A stretch of DNA of 64,000 nucleotides, from assembly GCF_013874595.1 (NCBI RefSeq), contig NZ_CP059431.1, positions 2,480,001-2,544,000 of the forward strand, written 5' to 3'. Below the pieces are notes generated by a model. That model was not told where the DNA came from. It made no database searches and worked only from the letters and a program-made list of their open reading frames with translations. The translations under genes were made by a program, and so were the position numbers. This document shows, in pieces, positions 34,684 through 43,701 of the stretch. How positions within the stretch are numbered: position 1 is the first letter of the stretch; each line of letters begins with the position of its first letter. The stretch is from Flavobacterium sp. xlx-214 (GTDB lineage Bacteria; Bacteroidota; Bacteroidia; Flavobacteriales; Flavobacteriaceae).

Positions 34684-37251
34684 TTATCCACATTTAGATG
34701 AACCACAATCTTTACAGGTTAAACAACCTTCTTGATACATTAAATTGGTTGAATTACAGTTAGAACATTTTTGTCCGTTTGCCTCAGTTCCATCAGGTAC
34801 AAATCGTTTTAATGCACGTGCAACTCCGTTTTTCCATGTATTGATTGATTCATTATCTAATTGTAACGAGTTAATTAAATCAACAACGTTTTCAATTTTC
34901 ATTCCGTGACGTAAAGTTCCTGAGATTAATTTAGCATAGTTCCAGAAAACAGGATCAAAACGGTACGATAATCCTTCAATAGTCGTTTTGTAACCGCGTT
35001 GGTTTACGTATTGAAAATCGTAACGTGTGTTTCCTTTTTCGTCTTTATTTTTAATAATGAAACCTTCGTTTACCCAACGTGGAATCAAAATTCCATCTTC
35101 ATCATCGGCTAAACCAGTGAAAATTTCATAAGGTTGATCCTCAATTTTACCAATAAAAGCAATCCATTTTTCTTTGTTGTTTTGGAAACGAACCACATCT
35201 GCTTCTAAAACTTGCGGACGCTTAGTTGGAAACGAAATTTCGGTTTCTGCTGAAGCTTCAGTTTTCTTTTCTTCTTTTTTATCGTTTGAAATTAAAACGC
35301 CAGAACGCGATCCATCACGATAAACAGTAACGCCTTTACAACCAACTTCCCAAGCTTTCATATACAATTGACCAACCAATTCTTCTGAAACATCGTTTGG
35401 TACGTTGATGGTTACCGAAATAGAATGATCGACCCATTTTTGAATAGCACCTTGCATTTCTACTTTGCTTAAATAATCAACATCGTTTGAGGTAGCTTTG
35501 TAATACGGTGATTTTTCAATTAACTCATTAATTTCTTCTTGCGAATAGTTTTTAGAAGAATCGATTCCGTTTACTTCCATCCACATTTTAAATTTATGAT
35601 GAAAAACAACGTATTCTTCCCAAGAATCTCCTACTTCATCAATAAAATCAACACGTACATCTTTATCATTAGGATTTACTTTTCTACGACGTTTGTAAAC
35701 CGGCATAAACACAGGCTCGATTCCTGAAGTTGTTTGCGATAAAATAGAAGTTGAACCCGTTGGTGCAATGGTTAACAAAGCAATATTTCTACGTCCGTAT
35801 TCTTGCATATCGTTATACAATTCCGGATCGTTTTCTTTAATACGCAATGCAAATGGATTATTTGCTTCACGTTTAGCATCATAAATTGTAAAAGCACCAC
35901 GCTCTTTTGCCATTTCTACTGATGAACGATAAGCTGCTAATGCTAATGTTTTATGAATGTTTACAGAAAACTCATTTCCTTCTTCAGATCCGTAACGAAT
36001 TCCTAAGGCAGCCAACATATCGCCTTCTGCGGTAATACCAACACCTGTTCTACGACCTTCTTCAGCTTTTTTACGGATTTCGATCCATAAATTACGTTCA
36101 ATACGTTTAATTTCAGCATCTTCAGGATCTTCGTCGATTTTTTGAATAATGGTATCAATTTTTTCTAATTCTAAATCAATAATATCATCCATCATACGCT
36201 GTGCAACAGCTACGTGTTTTTTGAACAAGTCAAAATCAAAATAAGCCTCTGCAGTAAATGGATTTACTACATAAGAAAACAAATTGATTGCTAATAAACG
36301 ACAAGAATCATAAGCACATAACGGAATTTCGCCACAAGGGTTTGTTGATAAAGTTTTATAACCTAAATCGGCATAGCAATCTGGTAATGACTCATTAATA
36401 ATAGTATCCCAAAACAAAATTCCAGGTTCAGCAGATTTCCATGCGTTATGAACAATTTTTTTCCATAAATCGGATGCATTTGTTTCTCTAGAAAACTTAG
36501 GATTTTGAGAAAATATTGGATATTTCTGTAAATACGTTTCATTATTACGTACTGCTTTCATAAAAGTATCATCAATACGCACCGATACATTTGCCCCAGT
36601 AACTTTTCCTTGCTCTAATTTGGCATCAATAAATCCTTCAGCATCAGGATGGTTAATAGAAACCGATAACATTAACGCGCCACGACGACCGTCTTGTGCA
36701 ACTTCGCGAGTTGAGTTAGAGAAACGCTCCATAAAAGGAACCAACCCTGTTGATGTTAAAGCTGAGTTTTTAACAGGAGAGCCTTTTGGGCGAATGTGTG
36801 ACAAATCGTGCCCTACACCACCACGGCGTTTCATTAATTGAACTTGCTCTTGATCAATTTTCATAATACCACCGTAAGAATCGCTATCACCATTGTTTCC
36901 TATTACAAAACAGTTTGATAATGATGCAATTTGAAACGGATTACCAATTCCTGTCATTGGACTTCCTTGTGGAATGATGTAGGTGAAATTTTTAATTAAA
37001 TCAAAAACTTCTTGCTCACTCATAGGATTTTTGTACCGTGCTTCAATTCGAGCAATTTCTGATGCAATACGCTGATGCATATCATCTGGTGTTTTCTCAT
37101 AAATATTACCTTGAGAATCTTTCAAAGCATACTTATTAACAAAAACTGTTGCGGCTAAAACATCTCCTTTAAAATATTCGGTTGATGCTTTTACAGCTTC
37201 TTCATTAGTATACGTCTTTTTCATTTCTAAAACCTCTGGTTCCATTTCCAT
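34684..37251 (-). CDS. nrdJ: adenosylcobalamin-dependent class II ribonucleotide reductase
   Basis: 855 aa. The N-terminal half has SLSNCFVIGNNGDSDSYGGIM, RRGGVGHDLSHIRPKGSPVKNS and GRRGALMLSVSINHPD. The radical-site block is LSTNPCGEIPLCAYDSCRLLAINL, and PTGSTSILSQTTSGIEP is the later finger segment. The C-terminus is a zinc ribbon with CSNCNSTNLM and CLTCKDCGSSKCG, typical of vitamin B12-dependent RNRs. It reduces ribonucleotides with AdoCbl and needs no oxygen. It is divergent from the class I genes nrdB-nrdA whose leader has a cobalamin riboswitch, so the two enzymes are likely used alternatively according to B12 supply. Confidence 0.95.
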   Translation of the reverse strand: MEMEPEVLEMKKTYTNEEAVKASTEYFKGDVLAATVFVNKYALKDSQGNIYEKTPDDMHQRIASEIARIEARYKNPMSEQEVFDLIKNFTYIIPQGSPMTGIGNPFQIASLSNCFVIGNNGDSDSYGGIMKIDQEQVQLMKRRGGVGHDLSHIRPKGSPVKNSALTSTGLVPFMERFSNSTREVAQDGRRGALMLSVSINHPDAEGFIDAKLEQGKVTGANVSVRIDDTFMKAVRNNETYLQKYPIFSQNPKFSRETNASDLWKKIVHNAWKSAEPGILFWDTIINESLPDCYADLGYKTLSTNPCGEIPLCAYDSCRLLAINLFSYVVNPFTAEAYFDFDLFKKHVAVAQRMMDDIIDLELEKIDTIIQKIDEDPEDAEIKRIERNLWIEIRKKAEEGRRTGVGITAEGDMLAALGIRYGSEEGNEFSVNIHKTLALAAYRSSVEMAKERGAFTIYDAKREANNPFALRIKENDPELYNDMQEYGRRNIALLTIAPTGSTSILSQTTSGIEPVFMPVYKRRRKVNPNDKDVRVDFIDEVGDSWEEYVVFHHKFKMWMEVNGIDSSKNYSQEEINELIEKSPYYKATSNDVDYLSKVEMQGAIQKWVDHSISVTINVPNDVSEELVGQLYMKAWEVGCKGVTVYRDGSRSGVLISNDKKEEKKTEASAETEISFPTKRPQVLEADVVRFQNNKEKWIAFIGKIEDQPYEIFTGLADDEDGILIPRWVNEGFIIKNKDEKGNTRYDFQYVNQRGYKTTIEGLSYRFDPVFWNYAKLISGTLRHGMKIENVVDLINSLQLDNESINTWKNGVARALKRFVPDGTEANGQKCSNCNSTNLMYQEGCLTCKDCGSSKCG

Positions 37252-37642
37252 AGTATCTTTTTATTAATTTTTTTCTTCACTTTTTTTGCTAATTCCTTTA
37301 AAAACAAGCTACTATTTAAAACCTGTTTTCAATGAAATCAACTGTCTAAAATTACAAAGATTTTTTAAATAAATACAACATAACAAAAAAATAACATTTA
37401 AATTTATCAACAACCGTTAATAACTACAAAATAAAGAAAGTTTACAGAAAAACAAAACTAAAAGCTTAAAAAACAGCGTTTTATATTTTTTGCAAAACAA
37501 AAAAGTTTACAAAAATCGTAAACAATTATAAATCAACACGTAAAACAATTTTAAAAATCAAACAAAAAAATAAAAATCATTATTAACAAAAAATGTTCAT
37601 AACTTATGATTCTTTTTTCTTTAAAAAGTGAAATAATTAAAA
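37252..37642. other. nrdJ upstream region, AT-rich
   Basis: About 390 bp of very A-rich sequence upstream of nrdJ. I see no open frame and no clear palindromic NrdR box. The nrdJ promoter should lie here, but no full TAnnTTTG match is evident on the minus strand close to the gene. Confidence 0.5.
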
Positions 37643-37650
37643 TACATTTG
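37643..37650 (+). promoter_or_regulatory. -7 promoter element (TACATTTG) of the nrdB-nrdA leader
   Basis: TACATTTG is a full TAnnTTTG match placed 9 bp before the first stem of the cobalamin riboswitch. Transcription would therefore begin right at the riboswitch. Confidence 0.55.
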
Positions 37651-37658
37651 GACTATTA

Positions 37659-37778
37659 TTTTTTACCAAAAAAGAGAATCAAGTGTAAACCTTGAACTGT
37701 TGCGCAACTGTAAGTAAGTCAGCCAACTTATGAGTCAGACCTCTGGTAAAAAAGCAATGTTGCTTTCGCACAAAAAGT
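37659..37778 (+). promoter_or_regulatory. cobalamin riboswitch in the nrdB leader
   Basis: A closing stem TTTTTTACCA (37659-37668) / TGGTAAAAAA (37744-37753) encloses the core. Inside are GAGAATCAAGTGTAAACCTTGA, the TGTTGCGCAACTGTAA hairpin, and AAGTCAGCC and GAGTCAGACC, all matching the cobalamin-riboswitch core from memory. A short stem CTTT / AAAG downstream has CGCA in its loop (37767-37770), complementary to TGCG of the core hairpin (37701-37704), which is the expected regulatory kissing-loop. It lies about 80 nt upstream of the nrdB ATG. Binding of cobalamin would shut off translation or transcription of the B12-independent RNR. Confidence 0.9.
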
Positions 37779-37858
37779 AAATATCTATAAAAACTTTCCT
37801 TTATTTTGGATACGTTTCTGCAGAATTTACTTCATTGTTTCATATAAAAAATAAAGTT

Positions 37859-38833
37859 ATGAGTATTTTCACCAAACGTATCAATTACAAACCTTTTGAA
37901 TATCCAGAAATTTTAGAATTTACAAATGCTATTAATAAATCATTTTGGGTTCATTCTGAAGTTGACTTTACAGCCGATGTTCAAGATTTCCATTCACATC
38001 TTTCGCCTTTAGAGCAAGAAATTGTAAAACGCAGTTTATTGGCTATTGCGCAGATTGAGGTAAATGTAAAAACTTTTTGGGGTAATTTGTATTTGCACCT
38101 TCCAAAACCAGAATTTAATGGGTTGGGAAGTACGTTTGCAGAATGTGAATTCCGTCATTCTGAAGCTTACTCACGTTTATTAGAAGTTTTAGGATACAAC
38201 AACGCTTTTGAAAAAGTAATCGAAATTCCTGCAATTAAAAAGCGTATCGATTATTTATCAAGCGCACTAAAACATTCAAAATCAGAAAACGAAAAAGACT
38301 ACTTAAAATCATTAATCTTATTTACTATTTTAATTGAAAACGTTTCGTTGTTCAGTCAGTTTGCCATTATTTTATCGTTCAATCGTTTTAAAGGAGCTAT
38401 GAAAAATGTGAGCAACATTATTGCTTGGACATCGGTTGACGAGCAAATTCACGCAAATGCGGGTATTTACATCATCAATAAAATTAAGGAAGAATTCCCT
38501 GATTATTTTGATACCGAAACTGTGAATGAAATCAACGAAATTGTAAAAGAATCGATTTCAATTGAAGCTGAAATTTTAGATTGGATTTTTGAACAAGGCG
38601 AATTAGATACCATTTCTAAAAGCAATCTTTTAAACTTTATGAAGTTTAGATTAGATGAAAGCATGGAAAAAATTGGAATGGAAAAAGTGTTTTTTGTTTC
38701 AAACGAAGAATACCAGCCAATGGTTTGGTTTGAAGAAGAAATTTTTGCAAACAGCTTAGATGATTTCTTTGCAAAACGCCCAGTAGAATATACCAAACAC
38801 GACAAAAGTATTACAGCAAACGATTTATTTTAA
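37859..38833 (+). CDS. nrdB: class I ribonucleotide reductase small subunit (class Id-like)
   Basis: 324 aa from the ATG at 37859 (a TTG extension to 37835 is rejected). The ferritin-like fold has metal ligands E67 (QIEVNV), E97 and H100 (ECEFRHSEAY), E160 (LIENVSL) and E195/H198 (SVDEQIHAN), with Y104 at the radical-Tyr position. A Glu at the first ligand site instead of Asp, and the near-identical numbering, match the manganese class Id enzyme described from Flavobacterium johnsoniae (from memory). It pairs with NrdA 38 bp downstream. It replaces the B12-dependent NrdJ when B12 is low, via the leader riboswitch. Confidence 0.92.
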   Translation: MSIFTKRINYKPFEYPEILEFTNAINKSFWVHSEVDFTADVQDFHSHLSPLEQEIVKRSLLAIAQIEVNVKTFWGNLYLHLPKPEFNGLGSTFAECEFRHSEAYSRLLEVLGYNNAFEKVIEIPAIKKRIDYLSSALKHSKSENEKDYLKSLILFTILIENVSLFSQFAIILSFNRFKGAMKNVSNIIAWTSVDEQIHANAGIYIINKIKEEFPDYFDTETVNEINEIVKESISIEAEILDWIFEQGELDTISKSNLLNFMKFRLDESMEKIGMEKVFFVSNEEYQPMVWFEEEIFANSLDDFFAKRPVEYTKHDKSITANDLF

Positions 38834-38871
38834 AAAACATCTCCCAATCAATTATATAGATTACACGAATT

Positions 38872-40518
38872 ATGGAAAGACTTTGGTGGCTTAACGAAGA
38901 AAGCGAACAAATATTAAACAGAGGGTATCTGTTAAAAGGAGAAACAACACAAAAAGCAATAGAACGCGTTGCAACTGCAGCTGCAAAACGTTTGTACAAA
39001 CCAGAATTAGCCGAAGCTTTTATTGAAATGATTGAAAAAGGCTGGATGAGTCTTTCGTCTCCTATTTGGGCAAATATGGGAACTGAGCGCGGATTGCCAA
39101 TTTCTTGTTTCAATGTTTACGTTCCAGATCACATTGAAGGAATTACGCACAAATTAGGCGAAGTTATTATGCAAACCAAAATTGGTGGCGGAACTTCGGG
39201 TTATTTTGGCGAATTAAGAGAGCGCGGAAGTGCCGTAACCGATAACGGAAAAAGTAGCGGTGCTGTTAGCTTTATGAAATTGTTTGATACAGCAATGGAT
39301 ACCATTTCACAAGGCGGTGTTCGTCGTGGTGCATTTGCAGCTTACTTAGATATTGACCACGATGATATAAAAGAATTTTTAGAGATTAAAAATATTGGAA
39401 ACCCAATTCAAAACCTTTTTTACGGCGTTTGTATTCCTGATTATTGGATGCAAGATATGATTGATGGTGATGTTGAAAAAAGAGAAGTTTGGGCAAAAGT
39501 TTTAGAAAGTCGTCAACAAAAAGGTTTGCCTTATCTTTTCTTTACAGATAATGTAAACCGAAACAAACCTGAAGTTTATAAAGACAAAGAAATGCAGATT
39601 TACGCAAGTAATTTGTGTTCAGAAATTGCGTTACCATCTTCTAAAGATGAATCTTTTGTTTGTTGTTTATCTTCGATGAATTTAGAATTGTATGACGAAT
39701 GGAAAGATACCGAAGCTGTTAAATTAGCTACTTATTTCTTAGACGCTGTAATGTCTGAATTTATTGCAAAAACCGAAGGTAATTATTATCTAACATCAGC
39801 ACATAATTTCGCAAAAAATCACCGAGCATTAGGTTTAGGTGTAATGGGTTGGCATTCGTATTTACAGAAAAACAAAATTGGCTTTGAAAGTTTAGAGGCT
39901 AAAATGCTAACCAATCAAATTTTTAGCGAATTAAAAGATAAATCGGAAAAAGCATCTCAAGATTTAGCTCGAATTTACGGAGAACCTGAAGTTTTAAAAG
40001 GATACGGAAGAAGAAATACTACCTTATTGGCAATTGCTCCTACTACATCTTCATCGGCTATTTTAGGACAAACTTCACCAGGAATTGAACCTTTTAGTAG
40101 TAATTATTACAAGGCAGGTTTGGCAAAAGGAAACTTTATGCGTAAAAACAAATACCTGAAACAATTGTTAGAAGAAAAAGAAATTGACACCGAAGAAACT
40201 TGGAGAAGCATTATGTTGAATCACGGAAGCGTTCAACATCTTCCTGAATTAACACAAGAAGAAAAAGACGTTTTTAAAACGTTTAAAGAGTTAAGTCAGT
40301 ACGAAATTATTTTGCAAGCGTCAATTCGTCAAAAATACATTGATCAAGCGCAAAGTTTAAACATCAACATACCATCAAACCTTGCCATTAAAGAAGTAAA
40401 CCGTTTGTTAATTGAGGCTTGGAAGTTAGGTGTAAAAACCTTGTATTATCAAAGAAGTCAAAGCGTTTCAAAAGAATTTGTAAACAATTTGGTTACTTGT
40501 ACAAGTTGCGAAGCATAA
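38872..40518 (+). CDS. nrdA: class I ribonucleotide reductase large subunit
   Basis: 548 aa, short for NrdA because there is no N-terminal ATP-cone. It begins at the NrdA barrel (RLWWLNEESEQILNRGYLLKGETTQKAIERV). SPIWANMGTERGLPISCFNVYVPD, GGTSGYFGELRERGSAV and SQGGVRRGAFAAYLDIDH fit the substrate and loop regions; YASNLCSEIALPS holds the radical-site Cys and LAIAPTTSSSAILGQTSPGIEPF a later block. The C-terminal TCTSCE is the thioredoxin-reducible Cys pair. It forms the alpha subunit with NrdB, without overall activity control by an ATP-cone in this chain. Confidence 0.95.
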   Translation: MERLWWLNEESEQILNRGYLLKGETTQKAIERVATAAAKRLYKPELAEAFIEMIEKGWMSLSSPIWANMGTERGLPISCFNVYVPDHIEGITHKLGEVIMQTKIGGGTSGYFGELRERGSAVTDNGKSSGAVSFMKLFDTAMDTISQGGVRRGAFAAYLDIDHDDIKEFLEIKNIGNPIQNLFYGVCIPDYWMQDMIDGDVEKREVWAKVLESRQQKGLPYLFFTDNVNRNKPEVYKDKEMQIYASNLCSEIALPSSKDESFVCCLSSMNLELYDEWKDTEAVKLATYFLDAVMSEFIAKTEGNYYLTSAHNFAKNHRALGLGVMGWHSYLQKNKIGFESLEAKMLTNQIFSELKDKSEKASQDLARIYGEPEVLKGYGRRNTTLLAIAPTTSSSAILGQTSPGIEPFSSNYYKAGLAKGNFMRKNKYLKQLLEEKEIDTEETWRSIMLNHGSVQHLPELTQEEKDVFKTFKELSQYEIILQASIRQKYIDQAQSLNINIPSNLAIKEVNRLLIEAWKLGVKTLYYQRSQSVSKEFVNNLVTCTSCEA

Positions 40519-40551
40519 TAAACACACAAATTACCCAATAAAATAGTTAGA

Positions 40552-40941
40552 ATGACCTTAGAAGAAAGAATAAAAAACTCGGAAACACGTATTTTTAAAG
40601 CCGTTTTTCCAAACACAACCAATCATTACGACACCCTTTTTGGAGGAACCGCTATGCACATGATGGATGAAGTTGCCTTTATAACGGCAACTCGTTTTTC
40701 ACGCCAAATTATGGTTACCGTTTCTTCAGATAAAATTGATTTTAACAAACCAATTCCTGCTGGAACCATTGTAGAGCTGATAGGAAAAGTAACCCATGTT
40801 GGAAACAAAAGCTTAAAAGTATCGGTTGAAATTTTTATTGAAGAAATGTACAACGACAATCGTTACCAAGCAATAAATGGAGAATTTACCTTTGTAGCTT
40901 TAGATAAAGATAAAAATCCTGTGAAAGTGATTAAGGAATAA
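40552..40941 (+). CDS. acyl-CoA thioesterase (YciA-like hotdog)
   Basis: 129 aa, a single hotdog domain. TNHYDTLFGGTAMHMMDEVAFITATRFS is the catalytic helix region of acyl-CoA hydrolases (N-G-G-M-D-E pattern) and VTVSSDKIDFNKPIPAGTIVELIGKVTHVGNKSLKVSVEIF follows. It hydrolyses acyl-CoA to free acid and CoA in the cytoplasm; chain-length preference is unknown. It lies 33 bp after nrdA and likely shares its transcript, ending at the terminator. Confidence 0.92.
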   Translation: MTLEERIKNSETRIFKAVFPNTTNHYDTLFGGTAMHMMDEVAFITATRFSRQIMVTVSSDKIDFNKPIPAGTIVELIGKVTHVGNKSLKVSVEIFIEEMYNDNRYQAINGEFTFVALDKDKNPVKVIKE

Positions 40942-40971
40942 AAAAGGTTTCCATTTGGAAACCTTTTTTTA
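40940..40971 (+). terminator. hairpin terminator of the nrdB-nrdA-thioesterase unit
   Basis: A 13-bp stem AAAAAAGGTTTCC and its complement with an ATTT loop and a T-run overlaps the thioesterase stop. Confidence 0.88.
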
Positions 40972-41021
40972 TTCCTATATCTCTGACTGAATTAAAGAAA
41001 TATAGACATAAACGCTTCATC

Positions 41022-43688
41022 CTACAAACTAAACCTATATTTAGCACTTAACAAAACATAACGAGGCATTAAACGATAACTTGTGCTGCTGTAGCCTATA
41101 TCGCTAACATAATAAGTGGTAAAATTTTGCTTGTTTAATAAATTATTTCCACGTAAACCTAGCGTCCATTTATCACCTTTTAACTTGTAAGTAGCTTCAA
41201 CATCTAAAAAGGCATGGTGGCGTTGATTTTTTTCTAAACTACCAAAATAATAATACTCGGTTACTGCTTTTACATCAATGCGTTCATCTACTTTATAAAA
41301 CACATCTAAAAAGCTAAAGCCGTTGGTGTAATTATTTTTATAATTGGGTGCTTTAACTTCAGAAAATGTCCATTCGGTACCTATATGAAAGTTAAAAGGT
41401 ATTTTAAAATTGCTGCGCCATTCAAAATTATATCGCTGATTATTAAAATTATTTTTACGTAAACCAGAATTGTTCACTTCGTTGAAAGAGGTAGACATAG
41501 CGTAACTTCCTTCTAACTTTACATTACTTTTTAACTTGCGAAAATAAAAGTTCGAAGAAAAACTTGCCCCATAAGTATTGCCTCCTTTTATAAAAACACT
41601 TTCAGATAGCGAACTATTTTGCTCGATTAAACTTCTGTTGGATAAAACATTGCTTTGTTTACTGTAATTTAAATTAAACGAGAAACGGTAACGGCTCAAG
41701 TAATGACGAATGCTATACCCTAAGTTAGCTATTTGGTAATCAGTCAATTTAAAAGCGCCCAAACCTTTTGAAAAGGAACGTGACGAGGTTAACAAATAGG
41801 TATCGTTTACATCTACAAACGAGGTATTATTAAAGTTAATCATATACGAACCATTAAAAACATGAGTTGGCGTAACATCCCACGTAAAAGATGCCGAAGG
41901 ATTTACATAAAACGGATTTTGCTTTTTGTTGGTGTTTAAAGTGGTAAACTGATTAAACAATTGATGTGCTTCGGCACGACCTGTAACTTTAAAGGTGCTC
42001 CATTTCCACGTATAACCACTTTTTGCATAAAAATCGCCTAAGGTAAACGAACTATCGGTTTGAAAATTATTAGGACGAAAAGCTACTGCATCACTAAACA
42101 AACTAAACATCGTATTCATGGTTTGTTGGTTATGTGTATACCCTACCTGAAATTCAATTAAATCATCGTTTTTTTGTTTTAGTTTAAAATCGGCTTCTAA
42201 ACCGGCAAACGTTTTATTGTTTTTAATGTCATTATTCATAGCATCGGCATCAAAAGCAAATAAATCGCCCATTAAATAATCGTTGATATGATAAGTTTGA
42301 GGCATTTTGTTTGAAAAGAATCTACCCTTTAACAACACCACGTTTTTATCTTTCCATTTGTGGGTATAGGTAAGCTTTTGATCGAAAAAAGTATTCTTTG
42401 TGGCTAACTTTTCTAAGGTATTGGTGCCGTTAAAAGTTAAATCGTTGGTGTTATTGGTAGTACCTTGATTGTAAACCGAACTTATTTGCAGCATTTGTGT
42501 TTTAGAAACATCGTAAGTAGCCAACAAATTAACATATCCTGTTTTTAAATGACTTTTATATTGATTGCTTTCGGAGTTTTCAAAATACGTTTCGCCTACA
42601 TTGGTAACACTGTAATTATTGTTAAAGGCATAATTTTCATCACCACCTAAAAAACCAACTACTTTTAATTTTAGTTTGTTGGTAACAGGCACAATGGTAC
42701 TTAACGAAACATGTTCGGCATTGTTAATACGGGTTCTATGGTCTTTTAACTGCCCAGCGCTGCCACCACTTAACCCCATTAAGGTAGATAATTGACTGCC
42801 GTTACCAATAGATTCTACCTCGTAATTGTTGTAAAACATACTTTCTAACGAGCCAACCCTATCCATACCCACATTGTTTAAACCATAGGTTAAAAAGTTT
42901 TTATACTTTTTGCTAAAGTTCATTAAGTTGCCCGAAACATCGTAACGGTTTTCGCTTACCAAACCATAACCTGCAGAAATATCGCCAAACCACAAGTCTT
43001 TATAAGCTTCATCAACCGTTAGGTTTAAAGCTACTTTGTTGCTTTCTTCTACCCCTTTTAACAATTTGTTATTGCTGTAATTACGCAATACCTGTACTTT
43101 ATCTAACGGTTTGTTGGGCATGTTTTTAGTAAGCAAGCTATACCCCCGGTTAAAAAAATCATCACCATCAACCATTACCTTTTCAATTTCGGTGTCTTCA
43201 AACTTAATTTTACCATCTTTTTCAACGGTAATACCTGGTATGTTTTTTAATAAATCCTCTACCACTACTTCACGCCCCGTACTAAAAGCTTTGGCATCGT
43301 ACACCAAAGTATCACCACGCTGTTGTATGGGGTTATCAATTTCTATCACCAAATCTTCTAACAGTTCGTTGCTTTCTTCTAGGGTAAACGTAAAGGCATA
43401 TTCTTTTTTATCTTTGGTTATGTTTAATGGTTGTTGCTGTTTATTAAACCCCATTTTATTTACCTCAACCACAAAGCTGCCTTCGGTTTCGGTAACAATA
43501 TTGAAAGCACCTTGTGCGTTGGTAAAACCAAATTGTAATATGTTATCGTCGGTATTTTTTATTAAAACCGATGCATTGGCTACAGGTTCTTTATTTACGT
43601 TAACAACCGTACCTTTACAAACGGTTTGGGCTTGTAAAGAAAAGGTTGCAAATACGAATAGTAATAAGGTTATAAGTGTTTTTGGCAT
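41022..43688 (-). CDS. TonB-receptor-like outer membrane protein with carboxypeptidase-like N-domain
   Basis: 888 aa. Signal peptide MPKTLITLLLFVFATFSLQAQ; then a carboxypeptidase regulatory-like domain (CKGTVVNVNKEPVANASVLIKN), a plug (DLLKNIPGITVEKDGKIKFEDTEIEKVMVDGDDFFNRGYSLLTKNMP) and a large beta-barrel to the C-terminus ending in RFSL. This layout is typical of Bacteroidota TonB-dependent receptor-like outer membrane proteins. It closes a five-gene minus-strand run behind four GLPGLI genes, 13 bp after the last one, so the four small proteins probably work with it at the outer membrane. Confidence 0.9.
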   Translation of the reverse strand: MPKTLITLLLFVFATFSLQAQTVCKGTVVNVNKEPVANASVLIKNTDDNILQFGFTNAQGAFNIVTETEGSFVVEVNKMGFNKQQQPLNITKDKKEYAFTFTLEESNELLEDLVIEIDNPIQQRGDTLVYDAKAFSTGREVVVEDLLKNIPGITVEKDGKIKFEDTEIEKVMVDGDDFFNRGYSLLTKNMPNKPLDKVQVLRNYSNNKLLKGVEESNKVALNLTVDEAYKDLWFGDISAGYGLVSENRYDVSGNLMNFSKKYKNFLTYGLNNVGMDRVGSLESMFYNNYEVESIGNGSQLSTLMGLSGGSAGQLKDHRTRINNAEHVSLSTIVPVTNKLKLKVVGFLGGDENYAFNNNYSVTNVGETYFENSESNQYKSHLKTGYVNLLATYDVSKTQMLQISSVYNQGTTNNTNDLTFNGTNTLEKLATKNTFFDQKLTYTHKWKDKNVVLLKGRFFSNKMPQTYHINDYLMGDLFAFDADAMNNDIKNNKTFAGLEADFKLKQKNDDLIEFQVGYTHNQQTMNTMFSLFSDAVAFRPNNFQTDSSFTLGDFYAKSGYTWKWSTFKVTGRAEAHQLFNQFTTLNTNKKQNPFYVNPSASFTWDVTPTHVFNGSYMINFNNTSFVDVNDTYLLTSSRSFSKGLGAFKLTDYQIANLGYSIRHYLSRYRFSFNLNYSKQSNVLSNRSLIEQNSSLSESVFIKGGNTYGASFSSNFYFRKLKSNVKLEGSYAMSTSFNEVNNSGLRKNNFNNQRYNFEWRSNFKIPFNFHIGTEWTFSEVKAPNYKNNYTNGFSFLDVFYKVDERIDVKAVTEYYYFGSLEKNQRHHAFLDVEATYKLKGDKWTLGLRGNNLLNKQNFTTYYVSDIGYSSTSYRLMPRYVLLSAKYRFSL

Positions 43689-43701
43689 GTTTTTTATTTT
43701 T

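Noticed and set aside
37835..37858. N-terminal extension of NrdB from a TTG
   Set aside because: The ATG at 37859 gives the numbering of known class Id subunits and the TTG lies in the riboswitch leader.
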